From NCBI GenBank assembly GCA_000715605.1, contig KL568537.1:74955-80218 (forward strand): 5,264 nt of DNA. The letters are read 5' to 3'. Position numbers and translations under genes: made by a program. The DNA comes from Streptomyces speibonae (lineage in GTDB: Bacteria; Actinomycetota; Actinomycetes; Streptomycetales; Streptomycetaceae). How positions within the stretch are numbered: the stretch's first letter is position 1; each line of letters starts with the position of its first letter. Below are positions 1-5,264 of this stretch, piece by piece. Under the pieces are notes generated by a model. That model had not been told where the DNA came from. It searched no databases and saw only the letters and a list, made by a program, of their open reading frames with translations.

Positions 1-20
1 GAGATGTGTATAAGAGACAG
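1..20. other. Residual Tn5/Nextera sequencing adapter (mosaic end)
   Basis: Bases 2-20 read AGATGTGTATAAGAGACAG, the exact 19-bp hyperactive Tn5 mosaic end used in Nextera tagmentation libraries. The G at base 1 fits the Read 2 adapter (which has CGG before AGATG) better than the Read 1 adapter (which has a C there). It sits at the extreme end of the sequence and is AT-rich against a very GC-rich background. It interrupts the reading frame of the neighbouring gene with no natural C-terminus. It is library sequence left at a contig edge, not part of the organism's genome. Confidence 0.95.
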
Positions 21-580
21 GAGAGGGCCTGCGCGAAGGCGAGCGCCTGGCGCACCGTCTCCGGCCCGTCACCGGCCTCGCTGACGCGCAGACTCAGGTC
101 GTCGGCCGTCGAGCTGCCCGTGTAGCCGTGGTCGGCCTCGCAGTTGGGGTCGCCGCAGGCGGCCGGCTCCAGGTCGATGCGGGAGACGGCACCCCAGCCG
201 ATGGTGAGCACGATCTCGCGCGGCAGCGTGCCCGGGCTGTACGACTCCGGGTTCGCGACCACGCGGCTGACCACGATCGACGAGATGCGGCCGAGCTTGA
301 CCGACTCGGTGGAGGTGGTGGCGTACGGCGTCGGGGATGTGCTGTCCGCGGCCTGCTCGTCGGTGTGGCTGACGATGAAGCGGTTGCCGGTGAGGACGAG
401 CACGGTGACGTGCCGCCGCACCTCGTTCTGGTCGAACGTCGTCTCCTGGTGGACCAGATACGACCGGACGGGCTCGCCGCCCACGGCGGCCTCCACCGCC
501 TCGGCCACGAGGGCCGGGTAGTAGCCGCTGCGCTCGATCGCCGCCCGCAGCCCCTGGGTCGTCGTACTGGTCTTGGCCAT
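21..580 (-). CDS. DUF5998-like conserved actinobacterial protein, 3'-truncated
   Basis: The protein starts MAKTSTTTQGLRAAIERSGY and 186 residues are visible before the adapter; roughly 10-15 C-terminal residues are probably missing. I recognise it as the DUF5998 family of actinobacteria, whose function is unknown to me. It has a basic/alanine-rich helical start (residues 10-35), a beta-rich middle with alternating hydrophobics (56-71, 94-108, 121-137), and a Cys142-x4-Cys147-x3-His151 cluster that could bind a metal. No signal peptide or membrane segment is visible, so it is probably cytoplasmic. The ATG at 580 is preferred because minus-strand AGGATGGG (592-585) lies just upstream as a ribosome site; an in-frame ATG at 589 would add three residues but has no well-spaced site. 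It lies 68 bases after the pat-like gene on the same strand with no obvious terminator between, so cotranscription is likely. The frame reads through the adapter without a stop, so an automatic caller may add false residues. Confidence 0.85.
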
Positions 581-648
581 GACGCCCATCCTACGGGTGA
601 CCGGTGACTGCCAGGCACCGCTCGGCGTGGTCCGCTCCCCGGGCGTCC

Positions 649-3600
649 TCAGTAGGCCGGGAGGGTCCGCGGGCCGAGGTCGTCGCGGGCGGGCGGCGGG
701 GCCAGGCGCACGGAGGCGCCGAGGACGCTCACGCCGTGCGGGGCGACGACGACGGGTTCCAGGGTGACCGCGACGACCTCGGGGTGGTCGTGGACCAGCC
801 GCGACACTCTCAGCGTCAGTTCCTCCAGGGCGGCGGTGTCGACGGGGTCCGAGCCGCGCCAGCCGAACAGGAGCGGGGCGGTCCGGATCGATCGCACCAG
901 GGAGGCCGCGTCGCGGTCGGTGACCGGGATGAGGCGGTGCGCCATGTCCCCGAGGAGCTGCGAGGGGGGCCCGGCCAGGCCGAAGGAGAGCACCGCACCG
1001 GCGGCGGGGTCGATGACCGCGCGTACCAGGGTGTCCACGCCGCGCGGTGCCATGCTCTGCACCACGGGGCGCAGCTCCGCCGGTGCGCCGAACAGCTCGG
1101 TCAACTCGGTGTACGCCCGGCGCAGTTGTTCCTCGTCCATCAGGTCCAGGCGGACGCCGCCCAGGTCGGCGCGGTGCCTGAGGTGCGGGGCGGTCGCCTT
1201 GAGGGCCACGGGGTAGCCGAGGCCGCGGGCGGCCTCGGCGGCGGTGTCGGGGGTGGGCGCGGGCAGCGCGCGGTGCACGGGGATGCCGTACATGCCGAGC
1301 AGGTCGCAGGTCTCCTCGGCGCCGAGGGTGAGCCCCTGCCCGCGCGCGAGCAGCCCGTCGATGAGCGCGGCGGCGCCCCTCTCGTCGATGTCGTCGTACT
1401 CCGGCACCTTCCCGGGCTCGGCGGCCTCCCGTCGCCACCGCGCGTACGCCACGACCTGCGCCAGCGCCCGCACGGCCCGCTCGGAGGCGGGGTAGGCGGG
1501 GATGAGGTGGGCCCCTTCGGGGGGCACGCCGGGAGCGAGCGGGTCGGCGTCGGCCGCGGGGGCTGCCGCACCGGGGGCGCGGGGCGCCGGGTCGGGCGAC
1601 GCGGGGGCGCGGGCGCCCGCGGGTGACGTGGGGGCCCCGGAGACCGTGCCGTGTCCGGCCTGCGGACCGGCCGCGCCGCCCGTCGCCCGGGAGGACGTTC
1701 CCGCGGTCGCTTCCGCACCGCCCGGCGTCCGGGAGGCCGCGCCGTCACCGGCACGCGTACCCGCGTCCGCCGGCGCGCCTCCCGCAGCCCCGGAAGCCGT
1801 GCCCGCGTCCGCTTCCGCACCGTCCGGGATCCGAGAGGTCGCGCCGTCACCGGCACGCGTGTCCGCGTCCGCCGGCGCGCCGTCCGCGGTGCGGGAAGCC
1901 CCGCCCACGGGAGGTTCCGCGCCGTTCGGCGTCCCGGTTCCTGCCGCGCCGTGCGTCGTCGGCCCGGAGGGTGTGTCGTGGCCGCTCCGCGTGCTGGACG
2001 CGCGCGGGGGTGCGGTCGCGCTCGGCTGTGGTTTCCGGTGTTCGTTCCCTTGCGGTGCGGCGTTCGCCGTGGTGCGTGCGGGGTCCGGGCCCGCCTGGGA
2101 CGGCGCGGGGCCGGGTGTCGGCTGGGGAGCCGTGCTGGTCGCGGCCGACAGGGCCGCCGCGAGGCCGCCGAGCTCGACGTGGACGACGAGGACCGGCTTG
2201 CTGGGGGCCGCGGCCGCGGCCGAGCGCAGGGCCTCCGCCAGGGCCGCGTCGCCGACCGAGCCCTCCCCCACCGCCGGTATCGCGGTCACCACGACCGCGT
2301 CGTTCGCGTCGTCGGCGAGCGCGTGCGAGAGCGCCGCGTGGAAGTCCGCCGCTGACGCCGCCGTGGTCAGGTCACGCGGACGGTGCGGGCGCAGGCCCTC
2401 GGCGAGGCAGGCGTCGTAGGTGAGCAGGCCCAGGGACTCGGAGTTGCCGAGGATCGCCACGCGGGGTCCGCCCGGCAGCGGCTGGCGGGCGAGCAGCAGC
2501 CCCGTGTCGACCAGCTCGGTGATGGTGTCCACGTGGATCACCCCGGCCTGCCGCAGCAGCGCGGACACCGTTTCGTGGGGCAGCCGGGTGGCCCGTACGG
2601 CGTGCCCCCGGGGCCCGGCGCCGTGGCGGGCGCCCTGGACCACGACCAGGGGCTTCGCGGCCGCGGTCCGGCGGGCGAGGCGGGTGAACTTGCGGGGGTT
2701 GCCGATGGATTCCAGGTACATCAGGACGACGTCGGTGTCGGGATCCTCGTACCAGTACTGCAGGACGTCGTTGCCGGAGACGTCCGCGCGGTTGCCCGAG
2801 GAGACGAAGGTGGAGACGCCCGTGACCCCGGTGACGCCGCCGCCGCGCCGGTGCAGCCGGGACAGCAGGGCGACGCCGATCGCGCCGGACTGGGCGAACA
2901 GACCGATGCGGCCCGCGCGGGGCGGCTCCGGCGCGAGCGAGGCGTTCAGCCGCACGTCGGGGGCCGTGTTGATGATGCCGAACGCGTTCGGTCCGATGAT
3001 CCGCATGCCGTACGAACGAGCCTGCCGGACGAGGGCACGCTGGCGTTCGCGGCCGTCGGGGCCGGACTCGGCGTAGCCGGCCGAGACGACGACGAGCCCT
3101 TGCACTCCGTGCTCACCGCACTCGGTGACGACCTCGGGGACGTGCTCGGCGGGCACCGCGACGACCGCGAGGTCGACGGGTCCGTCGATCTCGCGGACGG
3201 AGCGGTACGCGGCCACCCCGTCCAGTTCCTTCATGTCCGGTGCGAACGCCTTGTTCACCGCGTGGAGCCGGCCGGTGTACCCGGCGTCGCGGATGTTGTC
3301 GAGGACGCTGCGTCCCACCCCGCCGGGCGTGCGTCCGGCGCCGACGACGGCCACCGAGCCGGGCGCGAGCAGCCGCTGCACGGAACGCGCCTCCGCGCGC
3401 TGCTCGCGCGCGTACTGCACGGCCATGGACCGGTCCGTGGGCTCGAGGTCGAGCTCCAGGCGGACGACTCCGTCCTCGAAGCTGCGCTTCTGGGTGTACC
3501 CGGCGTCGGTGAACACCTTGATCATCTTGGTGTTGGCGGGCAGCACCTCCGCCGCGAACCGGCGGATCCCGCGCTCCCGCGCGACGGCCCCGATGTGTTC

Positions 3601-3996
3601 GAGCAGCGCGGAGGCGACGCCCCGTCCCTGGTGGGCGTCCTGCACCAGGAAGGCGACCTCCGCCTCGTCGGCCGGGCCGGACGCGGGCGCTCCGTCGGTG
3701 CCGATGCGGTCGTAGCGTACGGTGGCGATGAACTCGCCGCCGATGGTGGCCGCGAGTCCCACCCGGTCCACGAAGTCGTGGTGTGTGAAGCGGTGGACGT
3801 CCTTGGCGGACAGGCGCGGGTAGGGCGCGAAGAAGCGGTAGTACTTCGACTCGTCCGAGACCTGCTCGTAGAAGCTGACCAGGCGCTCGGCGTCGTCGAC
3901 GGTGATGGGGCGGATGCGCGCGGTGCCGCCGTCGCGCAGCACCACGTCGGCCTCCCAGTGGGCGGGATACTCGTGCCGGTCCGACGAGGTCTGCAT
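649..3996 (-). CDS. pat: PatA-type protein lysine acetyltransferase: N-terminal GNAT fused to NDP-forming acyl-CoA synthetase-like domains
   Basis: This 1115-residue protein should transfer an acetyl group from acetyl-CoA to a lysine of target enzymes. A GNAT-first homologue in S. lividans (SlPatA) acetylates and inactivates acetoacetyl-CoA synthetase. Domains in order: GNAT (about 15-175) with the acetyl-CoA motif Q123-x-x-G126-x-A128 and E111/E113 as candidate catalytic bases; CoA-binding Rossmann domain (about 206-300, VVGAGRTPGGVG); succinyl-CoA-ligase-like domain (about 362-460, FAQSGAIG); flavodoxin-like domain (about 510-618); low-complexity Ala/Gly/Pro/Thr linker (about 618-828); ATP-grasp-like domain (about 835-1100). 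The ligase part looks inactive: the usual SHTG phosphohistidine motif is replaced (GHAVRAT, H465 nearby), and the terminal metal-binding E-x-D-x-N-P reads A1076-x-T1078-x-E1080-P. The ATG at 3996 is chosen because family similarity begins there; an in-frame ATG at 4116 would add 40 residues that overlap the intergenic inverted repeat. The ribosome site is weak (TGGGG just upstream). It is divergent from ptsH and probably heads an operon with the DUF5998-like gene. Pseudoenzyme status is inferred by eye. Confidence 0.93.
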   Translation of the reverse strand: MQTSSDRHEYPAHWEADVVLRDGGTARIRPITVDDAERLVSFYEQVSDESKYYRFFAPYPRLSAKDVHRFTHHDFVDRVGLAATIGGEFIATVRYDRIGTDGAPASGPADEAEVAFLVQDAHQGRGVASALLEHIGAVARERGIRRFAAEVLPANTKMIKVFTDAGYTQKRSFEDGVVRLELDLEPTDRSMAVQYAREQRAEARSVQRLLAPGSVAVVGAGRTPGGVGRSVLDNIRDAGYTGRLHAVNKAFAPDMKELDGVAAYRSVREIDGPVDLAVVAVPAEHVPEVVTECGEHGVQGLVVVSAGYAESGPDGRERQRALVRQARSYGMRIIGPNAFGIINTAPDVRLNASLAPEPPRAGRIGLFAQSGAIGVALLSRLHRRGGGVTGVTGVSTFVSSGNRADVSGNDVLQYWYEDPDTDVVLMYLESIGNPRKFTRLARRTAAAKPLVVVQGARHGAGPRGHAVRATRLPHETVSALLRQAGVIHVDTITELVDTGLLLARQPLPGGPRVAILGNSESLGLLTYDACLAEGLRPHRPRDLTTAASAADFHAALSHALADDANDAVVVTAIPAVGEGSVGDAALAEALRSAAAAAPSKPVLVVHVELGGLAAALSAATSTAPQPTPGPAPSQAGPDPARTTANAAPQGNEHRKPQPSATAPPRASSTRSGHDTPSGPTTHGAAGTGTPNGAEPPVGGASRTADGAPADADTRAGDGATSRIPDGAEADAGTASGAAGGAPADAGTRAGDGAASRTPGGAEATAGTSSRATGGAAGPQAGHGTVSGAPTSPAGARAPASPDPAPRAPGAAAPAADADPLAPGVPPEGAHLIPAYPASERAVRALAQVVAYARWRREAAEPGKVPEYDDIDERGAAALIDGLLARGQGLTLGAEETCDLLGMYGIPVHRALPAPTPDTAAEAARGLGYPVALKATAPHLRHRADLGGVRLDLMDEEQLRRAYTELTELFGAPAELRPVVQSMAPRGVDTLVRAVIDPAAGAVLSFGLAGPPSQLLGDMAHRLIPVTDRDAASLVRSIRTAPLLFGWRGSDPVDTAALEELTLRVSRLVHDHPEVVAVTLEPVVVAPHGVSVLGASVRLAPPPARDDLGPRTLPAY
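1507..2148 (-). other. Low-complexity interdomain linker of the PatA-like protein (residues about 617-830)
   Basis: This stretch encodes about 210 residues made almost wholly of Ala, Gly, Pro, Thr, Ser, Asp and Arg with very few hydrophobic or aromatic residues, so it is almost certainly disordered. It separates the flavodoxin-like subdomain from the ATP-grasp-like subdomain. In typical single-chain NDP-forming acyl-CoA synthetases this junction is short, and in some archaeal enzymes the two parts are separate alpha and beta subunits. The frame is intact across it, so this is an insertion or expansion, not a break. Its length probably varies among strains. Confidence 0.8.
1678..1881. repeat. 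Tandem repeat, two 102-bp units (1678-1779 and 1780-1881)
   Basis: Two adjacent 102-bp units match at about 86 of 102 positions by manual count. The best-conserved block is the last third of each unit, where GCCGTCACCGGCACGCGT recurs at 1741 and 1843. The unit is 34 codons, so frame is kept; on the minus strand it encodes 34-residue repeats beginning GAPADADTRAGDGA and GAPADAGTRAGDGA, with 26 of 34 residues identical. A decayed third copy in the same register continues to about 1938 (TTCCGCGCCGTTCGGCGTCC). It lies within the disordered linker of the PatA-like protein and probably arose by slippage or unequal exchange. Confidence 0.85.
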
Positions 3997-4051
3997 GGGC
4001 CCCAGAGTACGGCTCGCGTACGACAACGGCGCGAGGCACTCTGTGGTGGAC

Positions 4052-4083
4052 GACAGCCGGACCGAGGCCGCGGTCCGGCTGTC
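4052..4083. promoter_or_regulatory. Perfect 13-bp inverted repeat in the pat/ptsH divergent promoter region
   Basis: The arms GACAGCCGGACCG (4052-4064) and CGGTCCGGCTGTC (4071-4083) are exact reverse complements separated by six bases (AGGCCG). The element is 56 bases before the pat start codon and 91 before the ptsH start codon. No T-tract follows on either strand, so it does not look like a classical terminator. It could be an operator for a dimeric regulator acting on either divergent gene, a hairpin in the pat leader RNA, or a supercoil-sensitive cruciform. The repeat is directly seen; the regulatory role is inferred. Confidence 0.55.
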
Positions 4084-4133
4084 ACCGGGAGCGCGCACGG
4101 GTGCCGCTCCGGGCATGCTTCACGATGTGGGAA

Positions 4134-4149
4134 ACTGGTCTAGACAACC
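4134..4149 (+). promoter_or_regulatory. DasR-responsive element (dre) upstream of ptsH
   Basis: ACTGGTCTAGACAACC matches the 16-bp DasR consensus (ACTGGTCTAGACCA[C/G]T) at 14 positions, including the first 12 in a row and the TCTAGA core. It ends 24 bases before the ptsH ATG. DasR is the GntR/HutC regulator that controls PTS and N-acetylglucosamine genes in Streptomyces and releases DNA on binding glucosamine-6-phosphate; ptsH is an established DasR target in S. coelicolor. The position, close to the start codon, fits repression by overlapping the promoter or transcription start. A possible but poor -35 is TTCACG (4119-4124); a -10 would fall inside the dre, but I cannot fix it. Confidence 0.85.
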
Positions 4150-4173
4150 CTGAACACCGAAGGGCAGCAACAC

Positions 4174-4455
4174 ATGGCTGAGCGCCGCGTCAACGTCGGC
4201 TGGGCCGAGGGTCTCCACGCCCGCCCCGCCTCCATCTTCGTCCGAGCCGCCACGGCCGCAGGCGTCCCGGTGACCATCGCCAAGGCCGGGGGCACCCCCG
4301 TCAACGCGGCCTCCATGCTCGCCGTGCTCGGCCTGGGCGCCCAGGGCGGCGAGGAGATCGTCCTCGCGTCGGACGCGGAAGGGGCGGACGCCGCCCTGGA
4401 CCGTCTGGCGAAGCTGGTCTCCGAGGGGCTCGAGGAGCTTCCGGAGACCGTCTGA
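4174..4455 (+). CDS. ptsH: Phosphocarrier protein HPr of the sugar phosphotransferase system
   Basis: This 93-residue cytoplasmic protein accepts phosphate from phospho-enzyme I on a histidine and passes it to IIA domains that energise sugar uptake, for example of N-acetylglucosamine. The active site GLHARPA is intact, with His15 as phosphate carrier and Arg17 beside it. The second motif, VNAASMLAVLGLGAQGGEE, places Ser47 at the regulatory serine known from Firmicutes HPr; I see no basis for assuming an HPr kinase here, so its use is uncertain. Length and start match other Streptomyces HPr proteins. A ribosome site GAAGGG (4159-4164) sits nine bases before the ATG. The gene stands alone rather than with enzyme I, as is usual in Streptomyces, where the pts genes are scattered. 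A dre just upstream suggests DasR control, and a strong hairpin terminator follows at 4524-4563. Confidence 0.97.
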   Translation: MAERRVNVGWAEGLHARPASIFVRAATAAGVPVTIAKAGGTPVNAASMLAVLGLGAQGGEEIVLASDAEGADAALDRLAKLVSEGLEELPETV

Positions 4456-4523
4456 ATCGCGCTGAATGGCGCAGGCGGCGCGGACCCCGCTCCGCGCGGC
4501 CGCACGGCGCATTACGCGCTGCA

Positions 4524-4563
4524 CGGAAAGGCCCGCCCGGGATACACCGGGCGGGCCTTTCCG
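4524..4563. terminator. Bidirectional hairpin terminator between ptsH and the GntR-type gene
   Basis: A perfect 17-bp stem, CGGAAAGGCCCGCCCGG (4524-4540) and its exact complement (4547-4563), closes on a six-base GATACA loop. The AAAG/CTTT base of the stem gives a U-rich 3' side on both strands, so it can serve ptsH, which stops 69 bases before, and the converging regulator, which stops 77 bases away on the other side. A smaller 7-bp hairpin, GCGCGGA/TCCGCGC (4478-4497), lies between the ptsH stop and this stem and may assist. Apart from these and a plain AT-richer stretch (4564-4639) I see nothing else in the gap. Confidence 0.9.
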
Positions 4564-4639
4564 CATTCCCGTTCCCCCTTTTGCGGGCAGCAGAAAAAGC
4601 CCCCCGAGAATTGCGCTCTCTTTGTATACGGCACCCGTG

Positions 4640-5264
4640 TTAAGGGCGAAGACTCGGCATGTTTACGGGATGTTGCGAGGTCCTCACACGCTCCGTGCGG
4701 CCGGCCCGGTCGGTTCCGGAGCCGAACCGCAGGCGGTACCCCGCGCTCGCGCGCTCGGTGTGCAGCGCCGTGACGGCCCGCGCGCGGTCGCCGTCGCCGC
4801 GCGCCACGGCGTCCACGATCGCGCCGTGCTCCGCCCAGTACTCGACCGGGTCGGCCGGACCGTCGGTGGTGTACATCCAGGTGATCTTGTGCCGCAGCTG
4901 GGTCAGCATCGACGTCAGCGCCGCGCTCCCGGAGGCCTGGGCGAGCGTCTCGTGGAACCAGCCGCTCAGGGACCGCAGGTCGTCGCTGTTGCCCTGACGG
5001 GCCCGTTCCTGCCCGAGCCTGACCAGTCCGCGCAGCACCTTGAGATGTGCCTCGGTGCGGCGCTGGGCCGCGCGGGCGGCGCCGAGCGGCTCGAGCAGGG
5101 TGCGCATCTCCAGCAGATCGGCGGCCTCCTGCTCGGTCGGTTCGGCGACGCACGCGCCCGCGTGCCGGCGGGTGACCACGAAGCCCTCGGCCTCCAGGGT
5201 GCGCAGCGCCTCGCGGACGGGGACGCGGGAGACGCCGTAGCGGCGGGCGAGGAGTTCCTCGGTC
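4640..5264 (-). CDS. GntR-family (FadR/FCD type) transcriptional regulator, 5'-truncated
   Basis: The frame is open to the right edge and 207 residues are visible; perhaps 20-30 N-terminal residues, the start codon and the promoter are outside. Visible residues 1-35 are the end of a GntR winged helix-turn-helix: TEELLARRYGVSRVPVREAL holds the turn and recognition helix, followed by RTLEAEGFV and the wing. Residues about 45-185 form an all-helical FCD ligand domain with WFHETLAQASGS and EHGAIVDAVARGD. Three histidines that usually bind metal in FCD proteins are present (H104, H146, H168), but the Asp normally four residues before the first is Ser. The C-terminal 25-30 residues are Arg/Thr/Gly-rich and probably disordered. 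It converges on ptsH with a shared terminator, so it is not cotranscribed with it. The ligand and targets cannot be told from this sequence; FadR-type regulators often respond to small organic acids. It is not DasR, which has a UTRA domain. Confidence 0.9.
   Translation of the reverse strand, partial: TEELLARRYGVSRVPVREALRTLEAEGFVVTRRHAGACVAEPTEQEAADLLEMRTLLEPLGAARAAQRRTEAHLKVLRGLVRLGQERARQGNSDDLRSLSGWFHETLAQASGSAALTSMLTQLRHKITWMYTTDGPADPVEYWAEHGAIVDAVARGDGDRARAVTALHTERASAGYRLRFGSGTDRAGRTERVRTSQHPVNMPSLRP

Noticed and set aside
1..20. Tn5 mosaic end as evidence of a real transposon insertion
   Set aside because: The natural IS50 ends differ from this engineered sequence, it sits exactly at the contig end, and no transposon sequence or target duplication is visible.
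581..648. Possible terminator between the pat-like and DUF5998-like genes
   Set aside because: Only a weak imperfect hairpin (GGTGCC/GTCACC) is present and no T-tract follows, so readthrough is more likely.
1678..1938. CRISPR-like or mobile-element repeat
   Set aside because: The copies are directly adjacent with no spacers, are multiples of three bases, and stay in frame within a coding linker.
604..2423. Several overlapping plus-strand open frames over the 3' part of the pat-like gene
   Set aside because: They are low-complexity shadows of the minus-strand coding region; stop codons are rare in all frames at this GC content.
3997..4116. Upstream in-frame ATG (4116) that would lengthen the PatA-like protein by 40 residues
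   Set aside because: The extra residues look non-coding, run across the intergenic inverted repeat, and precede the point where family similarity begins (MQTSSDRHEY).
2383..4143. A 586-codon open frame on the plus strand, antisense to the pat-like gene
   Set aside because: It is antisense to the well-supported PatA domains, its composition (rich in Gly, Val, Asp, Arg) is what GC-rich codon bias produces on the opposite strand, and it has no recognisable domain.
4120..4566. Minus-strand open frames antisense to ptsH
   Set aside because: They oppose an HPr gene with an intact active site and good ribosome site, and run into the terminator hairpin.
4512..5153. Minus-strand open frame of 213 codons overlapping the GntR-type gene
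   Set aside because: It is in a different frame from the clear GntR/FCD sequence, runs through the terminator, and is Arg-rich shadow sequence.

Overview
The window looks like chromosomal DNA from a Streptomyces or close relative. It is very GC-rich, codons end in G or C, and every protein resembles a Streptomyces housekeeping protein. From memory the order matches the S. coelicolor SCO5840-SCO5843 region (gntR, ptsH, pat, small hypothetical), but I could not check this by alignment. The first 20 bases are not genomic: they are the Tn5/Nextera mosaic-end adapter, so the left edge is a contig end with untrimmed library sequence.

Layout, left to right: adapter (1-20); 3'-truncated minus-strand gene for a DUF5998-like protein (to 580); 68-base gap; a large minus-strand gene (649-3996) for a PatA-type protein with an N-terminal GNAT acetyltransferase and an NDP-forming acyl-CoA synthetase-like body; a 177-base divergent intergenic region with a perfect 13-bp inverted repeat and a DasR-type operator; plus-strand ptsH for the PTS phosphocarrier HPr (4174-4455); a 184-base convergent gap with a strong bidirectional terminator; and a minus-strand GntR/FadR-type regulator (4640 to the right edge) whose N-terminus lies outside the window.

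The genes touch central carbon control. HPr passes phosphate from enzyme I to sugar permeases such as the N-acetylglucosamine system. The near-consensus dre site 25 bases before its start codon points to repression by DasR, relieved by amino-sugar phosphates. The divergent PatA-like protein should acetylate acyl-CoA synthetases in response to acetyl-CoA. Its synthetase half has lost the usual ATP-grasp metal ligands and the usual phosphohistidine motif, so it probably senses or binds rather than ligates. It also carries a roughly 210-residue low-complexity linker that contains a 102-bp tandem repeat. I found no evidence of a mobile, defence or otherwise undescribed system; the window is mostly a conserved Streptomyces core region with a few features worth checking.
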